Positions 31,027-40,800 of a stretch of DNA of 41,082 bases are shown piece after piece. Below the pieces are notes generated by a model. That model did not search any database and was not told the DNA's origin. It saw only the letters and a list, made by a program, of their open reading frames with translations. Position 1 is the first letter of the stretch. Every line of letters starts with the position of its first letter. The DNA is taken from positions 1 to 41,082 of IMG/VR virus record IMGVR_UViG_3300021964_000164, one strand, 5' to 3'. Position numbers and translations under genes: made by a program. Origin of the DNA: a virus.

Positions 31027-33075
31027 ATGGCAAAAATGACAAAAAGGGAGCTATCTGCTCACCTAGAGCAAGAAATACAATCTGCTTTAGGTTACAAAGA
31101 CGGAAAGCTCACAGAGCAACGCTCTGATGCACTAGACCGTTACTATGGTAAAAAGTATGGTAACGAGCAAGAAGGTCGCTCACAGATTGTCACAAGAGAT
31201 GTAGCTGATGTAATCGAATGGATTATGCCAAGCCTGATGAAAATATTTACTTCAGGCGATAAGGTAGTACAATTTGAACCACAAGGCCCAGAAGATGTAG
31301 AGATGGCAAAGCAGTCTACTGATTATGTTAATTATGTAATCATGAGACAGAACCCCGGATTTCAAACTATATACCAATGGTTCAAAGATGCACTGCTACA
31401 AAAGAACGGTATAGTTAAACACTATTGGGATGACAGTAGTGAGACATTAAGAGAAGAATATAAAAATCTTACTGAAGAAGAGTTTACTGCTCTTTTAATG
31501 GATGACAATGTCGAGGTAAAAGAACACACAGCTAATGGCGGTGAAGAGAACATGGATGAAACAGCTCTTGCACCACAGGCTGTAACACACGATGTTGTTG
31601 TCAATAGAACATATGAAGATGGACAAGTTCGTATAGAAGTTGTACCACCGGAAGAATTTTTAATAAACAAGTATGCCAAGACAATAGAGGATGCTCGTTT
31701 TGTAGGACACAGGGTAAAGAAAACTAAGTCTGAGTTAATACAACAAGGATACCCTAAAAGTAAAATAGAGAATATATTTAGTAATGACGAAGCGGATTAC
31801 AAAGCTGAAAGACTTTCTAGGTTCTCACACGAACAAGACAATGCACCAGAGGGTGACATTGATGATGGAATTTGGGTTACAGAATGTTACATGCGTGTAG
31901 ACTTTGATAATGATGGCATTGCTGAACTAAGAAAAGTAACGAAGGTTGGAGATGAACTTTTAGATAATGAGGCTGTGGATAGTGTTCCCTTCTCCTCCCT
32001 TACACCTATACCAATGCCTCATAAGTTTTACGGTCTGAGTATATACGACTTAATCTCTGACCTTCAACTCATTAAGACTACACTAATGCGTAACTTGTTA
32101 GACAATATGTATCTAACAAATAATGGGCGATATGAAGTAGTCGAAGGACAAGCTAATTTAGATGACCTAATGACTTCTAGACCGGGTGGTATTGTACGAG
32201 TGCGTACACCGGGTGCTGTTAACCCACTGGGAACACCACAACTAGATGCTAACTCATTCAACATGCTAGGATACTTAGATAGTATTAGAGAAGAAAGAAC
32301 AGGAGTTAGTAAACAATCAATGGGTTTATCTGAAGGTGCGTTAAAGTCACATCAAACTGCTACAGGTGTCGGTCAAGTTATGACTGCTGCACAGCAAAAG
32401 ATTGAATTAATAGCTAGAGTATTTGCTGAAACAGGAATGAAAGACCTAGCAAACTCTGTCTATATGTTAGTACAGAAATACGAAAAGCCTGAGAAATTAG
32501 TTAGATTAAATAACAAATGGACTACACTATACCCACACGAGTGGAAAGAAAAAGTAGATTGTGTAGCACAAGTAGGTCTAGGGTTTGGTAACAAAGATAT
32601 GAACCTGATGCACTTAGGTAGGTTGTCGCAAACAATACAGATGATTGCACAACACCCAGCAGCAGGCATGTTACTTAAACCAAAGCATGTATATAATCTA
32701 GTAGCCGAGCAAATAAAAGCTATGGGTATGAAGAATGTAGATGATTTTATACAAGACCCGGGTGAAGCAGATGTACCACAACAACAAGGACCTAGTCCAG
32801 AAGAGCAAGCTAAGCAAATGGAAGCACAGCTTAAAGCTGAAGAAATAAAAGTCAAACTACAAAAAATACAGCAAGAGTCTGCACTAAGACAACAAGAAAT
32901 GCAAATAGATGCTGAAATAGCACAGCAAAATCTTGAACTAAAAGCACAAGAAGCTAAAGTAGAAATGCAAATTAAAGCACAAGAACTTGAAATTAAAAAA
33001 GCAGAGCTTGCACTTAAACAACAAGAACTTGTATTAGAGAGAGAACAAGAACGAGCTGTTAAAATAGGAGACTAA
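31027..33075 (+). CDS. Portal (head-tail connector) protein
   Basis: The 682-residue protein includes EGRSQIVTRDVADVIEWIMP (residues about 47-66), a well-known opening of podovirus P22-like portals. Further segments are MPHKFYGLSIYDLISDLQLI and GVSKQSMGLSEGALKSHQTA...MTAAQQKIELIARVFAETG. The last 120 residues are a Gln/Glu/Lys coiled coil (QQEMQIDAEIAQQNLELKAQ), the barrel-like extension of P22-type portals. Twelve copies would form the ring through which terL drives DNA. It starts 3 bases after the preceding small gene. Confidence 0.92.
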   Translation: MAKMTKRELSAHLEQEIQSALGYKDGKLTEQRSDALDRYYGKKYGNEQEGRSQIVTRDVADVIEWIMPSLMKIFTSGDKVVQFEPQGPEDVEMAKQSTDYVNYVIMRQNPGFQTIYQWFKDALLQKNGIVKHYWDDSSETLREEYKNLTEEEFTALLMDDNVEVKEHTANGGEENMDETALAPQAVTHDVVVNRTYEDGQVRIEVVPPEEFLINKYAKTIEDARFVGHRVKKTKSELIQQGYPKSKIENIFSNDEADYKAERLSRFSHEQDNAPEGDIDDGIWVTECYMRVDFDNDGIAELRKVTKVGDELLDNEAVDSVPFSSLTPIPMPHKFYGLSIYDLISDLQLIKTTLMRNLLDNMYLTNNGRYEVVEGQANLDDLMTSRPGGIVRVRTPGAVNPLGTPQLDANSFNMLGYLDSIREERTGVSKQSMGLSEGALKSHQTATGVGQVMTAAQQKIELIARVFAETGMKDLANSVYMLVQKYEKPEKLVRLNNKWTTLYPHEWKEKVDCVAQVGLGFGNKDMNLMHLGRLSQTIQMIAQHPAAGMLLKPKHVYNLVAEQIKAMGMKNVDDFIQDPGEADVPQQQGPSPEEQAKQMEAQLKAEEIKVKLQKIQQESALRQQEMQIDAEIAQQNLELKAQEAKVEMQIKAQELEIKKAELALKQQELVLEREQERAVKIGD

Positions 33076-33336
33076 ATGGGGAACAAGGGAGAAGAATTAG
33101 CAAGGGCAGACCAAGCTAAACAGATTTTAGAACATCCTCTTTATATAGAGGCTCTATCTACAGTCAAGGAAGCATTAATACAATACTTACTTGATACTAA
33201 AGTTGCCGAGGAAGTAGAAAGAGATAGGTTATACATAACAATCAAGGCACTGGAGTTAGTTAATCAACATATAACTTCTGTACTTGAAACAGGCAAACTT
33301 GCTGAAAGGGAGCAAGAAAAATTTTTAACACAATAG
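33076..33336 (+). CDS. Portal-adjacent small helical protein (86 aa)
   Basis: This all-helical protein (ELARADQAKQILEHPLYIEA, then IKALELVNQHITSVLETGKL) starts directly after the portal stop. Small helical proteins at this exact place are frequent in marine podoviruses; a role in portal or scaffold assembly is presumed from position. Confidence 0.8.
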   Translation: MGNKGEELARADQAKQILEHPLYIEALSTVKEALIQYLLDTKVAEEVERDRLYITIKALELVNQHITSVLETGKLAEREQEKFLTQ

Positions 33337-33349
33337 AGGAGAAAGACCG

Positions 33350-34393
33350 ATGGATTCTGTAGAGAACACCCAAGAAGGTAGATTTGAAAGAACACAAGCA
33401 GGTTCAGCAGAAGAAGCTGCAAACCAAATCCTAAGTATGTGGGACTCAGAAGAGCAAACCGCAAACGAGGAAACCGAAGCCACTGTTGACGAGGAAGTGG
33501 TAGAGGACACAGAGGAAGCTGAAGAGGTAGAAGAAAAAGCCCCCGAAGAAGAGGGACAAGCTGAAGAAGAAACCGAGGAAGAGGTAGACGAAGAAGAAGC
33601 TGAAGAAGAAACTGAAATAGTAGCCGAAGAAGATTTAAAGTATACCATTAAGGTAGACGGAGAAGAATTTGAGGTTGGTATTGATGAGCTTAAGAACGGA
33701 TACCAAAGGCAAGCTGACTATACTCGTAAGTCTCAGGCACTAGCCGAGCAGCGTAAGGAGACGGAACAAATCCAGTCCGAGCGTATGCAACTAGAGCAAG
33801 AGAGGCAAATGTACGCAAATGGCCTACAAATGTTGCAAGAGCAACAGGCAGCCAAACTGAAAGACTTTGATAGTGTTGATTGGGAAGCATTAAAAGCAGA
33901 AGACCCTTATCAATACATGATAAAGAAAGATGAGTACAGAGATGCACAGGAAAGAGTTAATAATATAGTAGCTGAACAACAAGCTGTTCAACAAGAACAA
34001 GCTAGACAGGCTCAACAAGCAAGAGCACATTTTGTTCAACAAGAATATACTAGATTAATTAATGCTTTACCTGAGTGGGGTGATAATAAATCTACTATAA
34101 GAAAAGACATACAAGAGTATGCTTCTTCAGTAGGATTTAGGCCTGAAGAGATTAACCAGTTAGCAGACCACCGTAGTATTCTTGTTATTAAGAAAGCTAT
34201 GGAATACGATAAACTAACAACAAAGGTTGCTCCTAAAAAGAAGGCAGTCAAAAAAGTACCCAAAGTACAAAAGTCTGGAAGAGGAAATTCAAAGGAAGAT
34301 GTAGCTGCTGAAAAAGCCAAAGAAAAGCGTGCTCGGTTAAAGAAGTCAGGTAAACAAGATGATGCCGCTTCTTTATTTTATGATATGCTTTAA
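33350..34393 (+). CDS. Scaffolding protein
   Basis: The 347-residue protein has a highly acidic N-terminal third (runs of EE and EAEEVEEKAPEEEG). A short domain follows (EEDLKYTIKVDGEEFEVGID), then a long Gln/Glu-rich coiled coil (AEQRKETEQIQSERMQLEQE). The tail is basic (KKKAVKKVPKVQKSGRG). Acidic plus coiled-coil plus basic C-terminus, placed directly before the capsid gene, is the classic scaffold layout; the basic end would dock the capsid protein. AGGAGAAAG precedes the start. Confidence 0.88.
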   Translation: MDSVENTQEGRFERTQAGSAEEAANQILSMWDSEEQTANEETEATVDEEVVEDTEEAEEVEEKAPEEEGQAEEETEEEVDEEEAEEETEIVAEEDLKYTIKVDGEEFEVGIDELKNGYQRQADYTRKSQALAEQRKETEQIQSERMQLEQERQMYANGLQMLQEQQAAKLKDFDSVDWEALKAEDPYQYMIKKDEYRDAQERVNNIVAEQQAVQQEQARQAQQARAHFVQQEYTRLINALPEWGDNKSTIRKDIQEYASSVGFRPEEINQLADHRSILVIKKAMEYDKLTTKVAPKKKAVKKVPKVQKSGRGNSKEDVAAEKAKEKRARLKKSGKQDDAASLFYDML

Positions 34394-34407
34394 TATGGAG
34401 AAATGAA

Positions 34408-35310
34408 ATGCCTACGCAATTCAAAACTTATGATGCAACAGCAATCCGTGAGGATTTGTCTGATGTAATCTACGACATCTCTCCTACTGATACTCCCTTC
34501 CTATCGAGTATTGCAGGTAAAGGCTCAGTTGCTAACACTTACTTTGAGTGGCAAACTGATGCATTAGCTGCTGCTTCTGGAACTAACTATCATGTGGAGG
34601 GTGCAGCTGCTGGTACTGCTGCAACAACTGCTACTACTCGTTTGGGTAACTACACTCAAATCAGTAAGAAAGTTGTTGAAGTTACTGGTACGCACGAAAC
34701 TGTAAACAACGCTGGTAAAAAATCTGAGATGGCTCACCAACTCGCTAAAGCTTCTAAGGAGCTTAAGCGTGACATGGAGACTTCACTTCTAGCTGACAAC
34801 GCTGCTGCTGCGGGTGACGCATCTACAGCTCGTGAGACTCGTGGTGCTGCTAACTGGATTACAACTAACGTAACTGATGCTGGTACTTCTGGTACTAACG
34901 CTGCGGTTGTTGAGGACGACATCATTGCAGTAGCTGAAGCTACTTGGAATGCTGGTGGAGAGCCTTCAACTATGCTACTTGGTGCTACTAACAAGAAGTT
35001 AGTAACAGCTATGTCAGGTCGTGCTGATGCAGTACGTTCAGTATCAGATGACAATATGTCAATCTACAATGCAGTAGATGTATATGTATCGGACTTTGGT
35101 ACATTCAACATTCACTTGGATAGATACTGCGACCAAGACGTTATATACTTCTTAGACCACGACATGTGGTCAGTTGATTACCTTCGTGATTTCCAAACTG
35201 TGGACATTGCTAAAGAAGGTGACTCAGACAAGAAGATGCTTCTAGTTGAGTACGGTCTACGTTGTGGCAACGAAGCTGCTAACGGTAAGATTAGATACAC
35301 TACTGGTTAA
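34408..35310 (+). CDS. Major capsid protein, SU10-like family
   Basis: The 300-residue protein begins MPTQFKTYDATAIREDLSDV and continues IYDISPTDTPFLSSIAGKGS...YFEWQTDALAA, then ISKKVVEVTGTHETVNNAGK. This matches the SU10-type (DUF5309) major head protein, an HK97-like fold. The gene is visibly richer in G+C and uses favoured codons (GCT, AAC, ACT, GGT) compared with its neighbours, as expected for the most abundant virion protein. A hairpin follows the stop. Confidence 0.93.
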   Translation: MPTQFKTYDATAIREDLSDVIYDISPTDTPFLSSIAGKGSVANTYFEWQTDALAAASGTNYHVEGAAAGTAATTATTRLGNYTQISKKVVEVTGTHETVNNAGKKSEMAHQLAKASKELKRDMETSLLADNAAAAGDASTARETRGAANWITTNVTDAGTSGTNAAVVEDDIIAVAEATWNAGGEPSTMLLGATNKKLVTAMSGRADAVRSVSDDNMSIYNAVDVYVSDFGTFNIHLDRYCDQDVIYFLDHDMWSVDYLRDFQTVDIAKEGDSDKKMLLVEYGLRCGNEAANGKIRYTTG

Positions 35311-35321
35311 TATAACCAACT

Positions 35322-35345
35322 ACCACCCTAGGCAACTGGGGTGGT
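35322..35345 (+). terminator. Hairpin after capsid gene, overlaps next RBS region
   Basis: ACCACCCT pairs with GGGGTGGT (8 pairs including one G-U) around AGGCAACT, followed by TTACATT. The short T-run makes it a weak terminator or attenuator. GGGGTGG is also the only purine-rich stretch upstream of ATG 35353, so the stem would hide it. Confidence 0.7.
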
Positions 35346-35352
35346 TTACATT

Positions 35353-35649
35353 ATGGCAATTGATACAAAAATCATAACGAATTTAGACGGAAGCCTTACA
35401 GTAGCAAGTAAGCAAGATGATAAGGCAGTCAAGAAAGTAGCTGACTTTAATAAACAAGATAAGTTCAGTGCTGGTACAAGAAACAAATACAAGGGTGACT
35501 CACAGTTTTCACACCGAGTAGCAAGAATACCTCTGATTGTAGTAGAAAAAATGATGAGGGAAGGTGTGTGGGGAAACCAAGAAAAAATGAAAGAGTGGTT
35601 AAACCACCCAGACAACGCTCCTTGGAGAACTACTAAAGGAAAAGTATAA
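35353..35649 (+). CDS. Small head/neck protein (98 aa)
   Basis: ATG 35353 (MAIDTKIITNLDGSLTVASK) is preferred to the GTG at 35341 that lies in the hairpin. The C-terminal half, SHRVARIPLIVVEKMMREGV...WLNHPDNAPWRTTKGKV, is a motif I associate with small virion proteins next to the capsid gene of marine podoviruses. It overlaps the adaptor gene by one base. A head decoration or head-completion role is inferred. Confidence 0.75.
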   Translation: MAIDTKIITNLDGSLTVASKQDDKAVKKVADFNKQDKFSAGTRNKYKGDSQFSHRVARIPLIVVEKMMREGVWGNQEKMKEWLNHPDNAPWRTTKGKV

Positions 35650-36299
35650 TGGCATTAAGTACATTTACAGAATTAAAAGAGGCAGTAGCAGATTGGTTAG
35701 ATAGGTCAGACTTGACCGCAAGAATACCAGACTTTATTGCACTAGCAGAAGCTAGGATAAATAGGGAGCTACGCATTCGTCCTATGGAAGTAAGAAGTAC
35801 AATGTACACTACAGCAGACCAACAGTATTTTCAACTGCCGGGTGGTTACATTCAAATGCGTAACATACAACTAAACACAAACCCAACCACACCTCTTGAG
35901 TATATTACACCAGAGATGCTAGATAGATTATATGGCAGTACCACAACGGGTAAGCCAAGAGCCTATACTTTGATTGGAGACGAGATTCAGCTAGCACCTA
36001 TACCTGACTCAGCCTACCAAGTAGAAATGGCTTTCTACGAGAAATTTACAGCACTGGGTGATGGCACATCAGGTACTGTAACAAGCAACTGGCTAACTAC
36101 AAATGCACCAGACGTTTTACTGTACGGTGCTCTTATGGAAGCAGAGCCTTTTATAAAGAACGATGAACGCATACCTGTATGGCTAAATGGATATAGCAAT
36201 GCAATAAACAAATTACAACAGCAAGACCAAAGGGATAGACACTCTGGTTCTGCAATGAGAGTAAGAAATATATATTCTGGTGTTGAGGGTAGAAACTAA
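35649..36299 (+). CDS. Head-tail adaptor (SU10/gp4-like)
   Basis: The protein reads MALSTFTELKEAVADWLDRS, RIPDFIALAEARINRELRIR and FQLPGGYIQMRNIQLNTNPT, ending ...GYSNAINKLQQQDQRDRHSG. This is the pattern of phage adaptor proteins that sit under the portal (SU10_adaptor-type). The 216-residue length fits. One-base overlaps with both neighbours place it in a coupled head-completion cluster. Confidence 0.88.
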   Translation: MALSTFTELKEAVADWLDRSDLTARIPDFIALAEARINRELRIRPMEVRSTMYTTADQQYFQLPGGYIQMRNIQLNTNPTTPLEYITPEMLDRLYGSTTTGKPRAYTLIGDEIQLAPIPDSAYQVEMAFYEKFTALGDGTSGTVTSNWLTTNAPDVLLYGALMEAEPFIKNDERIPVWLNGYSNAINKLQQQDQRDRHSGSAMRVRNIYSGVEGRN

Positions 36300-36730
36300 T
36301 GGCACAAAGCACTTGGTCAGCAGATACAGCAACTTGGACTAATACTGTTTATATATGGAGTAATGACACATACCAGTCTACTGCAACTTTAGCAGGTAAT
36401 AGTAGTATAACATCTAGTGCGGTGGCTTTGTTTCCATCAACAGCGACTCTAGCTAGTTCACTAGGTTCTGTAACAGGGGAAGATAAAGACACTAATGTAA
36501 CTTCATTGCTTAATCTAGAAACTGCAATGACTAGCTCAGGTGCTGTAGCTATACCTGTTACTGCAATATTAGATACCGAATTAGGAGATTTTAAAACAAA
36601 CATAAACTTTGAAGAAAGTGTTACTTTGTCTGCTACAACTAGCACTTCTTCAGATAATAGCTTCTTGTGGAATAACATAGAAGAAGACGAGGATACACTT
36701 TGGACAAAGATAAGTGACCCAGATAATTAA
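36299..36730 (+). CDS. Ser/Thr-rich structural protein (143 aa)
   Basis: It begins MAQSTWSADTATWTNTVYIW and is dominated by S, T, A, N and V in beta-like alternation, with an acidic end (WNNIEEDEDTLWTKISD). No enzyme motif is present. Overlap with the adaptor stop and position among virion genes suggest a tail or decoration protein. Confidence 0.7.
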   Translation: MAQSTWSADTATWTNTVYIWSNDTYQSTATLAGNSSITSSAVALFPSTATLASSLGSVTGEDKDTNVTSLLNLETAMTSSGAVAIPVTAILDTELGDFKTNINFEESVTLSATTSTSSDNSFLWNNIEEDEDTLWTKISDPDN

Positions 36731-36746
36731 TATACAGGAGTAAATA

Positions 36747-37238
36747 ATGGCATTGGAAGATGTAAATTTAGGGCTTGCTAACTATTGGAAAGTTACTTGT
36801 CTTGACAAAGACGGAAACGTCAAATGGGAAGAAAACAAAAAGAATATAATTGTTACAGCAGGATTAAACCATATTCTTGATACACAATTTCACGCAGGAA
36901 CACAAGTAACTACTTGGTACATAGGTCTTAAGGGTGCTGGTACTCCAGCTGCTGGTGATACTATGGCATCACATTCTAGTTGGGCAGAGATAATAGATTA
37001 CTCTGGCAATAGAAAAGAATGGACTGAGGGAGCTGCTTCATCTGGTAGTATGACTAACAGCTCAAGCGTAGATTTTTCAATTAATGGCACAGCCACAATA
37101 GCAGGTGCTTTTCTAAACACAGCAGCAACTGGAACAGCAGGTACACTATACGGTGTAGTTGATTTTAGTTCTTCAAGAGCAGTAATCTCTGGTGACACGC
37201 TACAGGTAACGGTAACAGTAACAGCTGCTTCAGCATAA
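36747..37238 (+). CDS. Conserved structural protein (163 aa)
   Basis: Characteristic features are WKVTCLDKDGNVKWEENKKN, then TWYIGLKGAGTPAAGDTMAS...HSSWAEI, and a T/V-rich beta end (AVISGDTLQVTVTVT). The IGLKG...ADTMASH.(S/G)W pattern is widespread in phage virion proteins of unknown detailed role. ACAGGAGTAAATA precedes the start. Probably a tail or head-surface protein. Confidence 0.75.
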   Translation: MALEDVNLGLANYWKVTCLDKDGNVKWEENKKNIIVTAGLNHILDTQFHAGTQVTTWYIGLKGAGTPAAGDTMASHSSWAEIIDYSGNRKEWTEGAASSGSMTNSSSVDFSINGTATIAGAFLNTAATGTAGTLYGVVDFSSSRAVISGDTLQVTVTVTAASA

Positions 37239-37249
37239 AGGAGTAGAGA

Positions 37250-37831
37250 ATGGCTTTAGAGGATTTAACAGGTACTAAGTACATAGATGACCTCGTAGCG
37301 ACTAACCCAGCAGCAGGCGATAATGTCTCTGAGGGCGATGACCATATACGAGGAATCAAAAATGTACTTAAGACTACATTTCCTAGCATTGATGGTGCAA
37401 TAACTGCAACAGACACTGAGCTTAATTATGTAGATGGTGTTACTAGTAATGTGCAGACACAACTTAATGCTAAATTTGCTACAGCAGGTGGTACTTTAAC
37501 AGGTGCTGCCCAAGGCTCTACTGATACTGATACAACAAACACAGGCTCAGTCACACTAGACTTTAGCACTAATCAAAACTTTGTACTTACACTTACAGGT
37601 AATGTAACTCTAGCCAATCCTACTACGGAAACAGTAGGACAGTCTGGCTTTATCACATTCATACAAGATGGCACAGGTGGTCGTACAGTAGGACTAGGCA
37701 CAGACTATGAAACTGCTGGAGGTGCTGGACTGACACTAACCTCTACAGCTTCGGCAACTGACATTGTTCCTTATGTTGTAGTTGCTTTAGGAAGAATTTT
37801 ACTAGGAACTCCACAACTGGCTTTCGCATAA
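37250..37831 (+). CDS. Fibre-base protein, paralogue of 3411-4031
   Basis: The N-terminus MALEDLTGTKYIDDLVATNP, EGDDHIRGIKNVLKTTFPSI and ITATDTELNYVDGV repeats the architecture of the product at 3411. The C-terminal half is beta-rich (FVLTLTGNVTLANPTTET, GRTVGLGTDYET). It is placed immediately before the giant fibre, so it likely forms the attachment or base of that fibre. AAAGGAGTAG precedes the start. Confidence 0.8.
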   Translation: MALEDLTGTKYIDDLVATNPAAGDNVSEGDDHIRGIKNVLKTTFPSIDGAITATDTELNYVDGVTSNVQTQLNAKFATAGGTLTGAAQGSTDTDTTNTGSVTLDFSTNQNFVLTLTGNVTLANPTTETVGQSGFITFIQDGTGGRTVGLGTDYETAGGAGLTLTSTASATDIVPYVVVALGRILLGTPQLAFA

Positions 37832-37832
37832 T

Positions 37833-40800
37833 ATGGCAATAGGTTCACCACAATGGATGTACTCCTCAGGGAGTTATGAGCTAGAGCAGAGTCTTAGATA
37901 CGAAGATGGAAAAAGTCCATCTTTAGAGTGGACACCTAGTTCTAACGGTAATCGTAAAACTTGGACATATAGCACTTGGTTTAAACGAGGCAATGTTAAT
38001 TCTTCTGCTACTAGAGGAATGTTATTATCAGCATATGAAAACAGTTCAAACTACACTTATATTGGTTTTGATGATGGCGGTGGTGGTTATGATAGAATTC
38101 GTGTTTATTCTTTAGAAAGTTCTATACCAAAAATTGATTTTGAAAGCACCGCACAATTTAGAGATGTTTCTGGATGGTATCATCTTGTAGTAAGCGTTGA
38201 CACTACACAAGGAACTTCTAGTAATAGAGTTAAAATTTATGTTAACGGTGAGCAAATAACTGATTGGGCAACTTCAACTGAACCTTCGCAAAATTATGAC
38301 ACAGTAGTTAGTAAAACTATTAGACATAATATTGGTTCATATGTTCAAAGCAGTAGTTTTTATGACGGTTATTTAGCAGAAGTAAATTTTATAGATGGAC
38401 AGCAACTTACCCCAGCAGATTTCGGAGAAACAGGTACATACGGTGAATGGAAGCCTATAGAGTATTCAGGCACTTATGGTACTAATGGATTCTACCTACC
38501 GTTTAAACAAGACTATACAGTAGAAGGTATGAGTACGGTTACTTATAAGGGTAATGGTGGTACACAATATATAGGTGGTACTGGATTTCAGCCTGATTTA
38601 GTATGGATAAAACAAAGGTCAAATGCTGACAGTAATGTTGTATTTGATGCAGTTAGGGGTGTACATAAAAGATTAGTAACAGACTCTACTCCTGCTGAAG
38701 CAGACTGGACAAGTGTTGATAAAGGATTAGATGTTTTTAGTTCTGATGGGTTTACAGTTAAAGATGATTCTGTTGGTAACTATTCTGTTAATAGGAATGG
38801 TGGCACATTTGTAGCTTGGAACTGGGATATGGGTGGCTCTAATGCTACTAACACTAACGGAACTATTACTTCAACTGTCAGAGCAAATCCTACTTATGGA
38901 CAGAGTATTGTTTCTTATACTGGTAATGCTACTGCTGGTGCTACTGTAGGTCACGGATTGTCATCTGCACCTGAGATGATAATTCATAAAAATAGAAGTG
39001 CTGTTGATGATTGGTCAACTTGGCACACAGAACTTGGTACTGGAAAAAAATTATTTTTAAATGGAAGTAACGCTTCTAGTAATACTAGTAACTATCCCAC
39101 ATTACCGACAAGTTCTTTGTTTTATGTAGGTGCTGGGGTTGAAGTTAATGGCTCTGGTAATAATATGATAGCCTACTGTTTCCATAGTGTAACTGGGTAT
39201 AGTAAGATTGGAAGTTATACTGGTTCAGGTTCAGGTGGCTCACCAACAATAACAATAGGTTTTAAACCAGCTTTCTTTTTAGTAAAAAATGCTAGTGCTG
39301 TTGACAATTGGAGATTGTATGACAATACTAGAACTACAAATTTAGGTGAAACAATTCTATATCCAAACCTAAGTGTTGCTGAAGATTCTAGTTCTGATTC
39401 TGCAAACTGGCACTATACTGTAACTGATACAACAATTACTCCAAAAGGGAATAATAACAACGCTTCAGGTAATACTTTTATTTATATGGCTTTCGCTGAC
39501 ACACGAGAGTACGCATACTGGCTAGACCAAAGTGGTAACAATAATGACTGGACAAGTAATAACCTAACAGAGTCAGATATATCTGTTGATAGTCCTACAA
39601 ATAACTTTGCTACGCTTAATCCTTTGGAGGAAGATAGTACAACTACAACATTTTCTGAAGGTAATTTACAAGCAACTATTCCAGTATCAGCTTCAACTGG
39701 AGAGGCTTATTCAACTATTGCTCAAAGTTCGGGTAAATGGTATTGGGAAGTCTACTATAAAAGCAGAACAGCAACTGGAGATTTTCTGCAGTTAGGCTTA
39801 CAAACAACAGATGAATCAAAGTTATACCATATACGAGGTTCAGACGGAGAGCGTTGGGATAACGGCTCGCCAAGTGCAGGAACTTCTACAAGATATACAA
39901 CAGGGGATGTAATAAGCGTTGCTGTAGATTTAGATAATGGCAAGTGGTATATTGCAACTAATAACACTTGGCAAGATGCTGGTAATGGTACTGGCAATCC
40001 TACATCTGGAACTGGGCAGGTTCATTCAAGTCTTAGTGGTGAATTTGAGTTTTTTGCAGGTAATGCCTCAGGTTCTGGAAACCATATTTTTGTAGCCAAC
40101 TTTGGTCAAGACTCCTCATTCGCTGGTAACAAGACAGCACAAGGCAATCAAGACTCTAATGGCATAGGTGACTTCTACTACACACCACCTACAGGTTTCT
40201 TAGCTTTATGTACAAAAAACTTGCCAGATGTAGATGTTGTACCTAGTGAGCATTTTAATACTGTGCTTTATAGTGGTACTGGTAGCAATCAAGATATTAC
40301 TGGTGTTGGTTTTAGTCCAGCTTTTGTTTGGGCAAAAGACAGAACTTTAGCTGCCAGTCATATGTTAACTGATAAAGTTAGAGGTATTTATAAAACAATG
40401 AACTCAAATAGTACTGAGAGTGAAAGCTCATTGGTTACTGCTTTGAGGTCTTTTAACTCAGATGGGTTTAGTGTTGGTAGTAATGCAAATATAAATGACA
40501 ACGGTAGTAACTATGTAGCTTGGAACTGGAAAGCAAACGGTAGTGGCTCATCTAATACTAATGGCTCTATAACTTCTACAGTTAGTGCTAATACAGATGC
40601 TGGGTTTAGTGTTGTTAGTTATACTGGTGGTGGAGCAGCAGCAACTATAGGACACGGTTTATCTTCTGCACCAGAGATGGTAGTTGTTAAAAGAAGAGAG
40701 TCTGGTGGTTGGATAGTAGGTCACGAGTCAGCTGGATGGGGTTATAGAATGAATTTTGAAAGTACAGCAGCAAAAGCTTTAGCTTCTTGGGCGTGGAATG

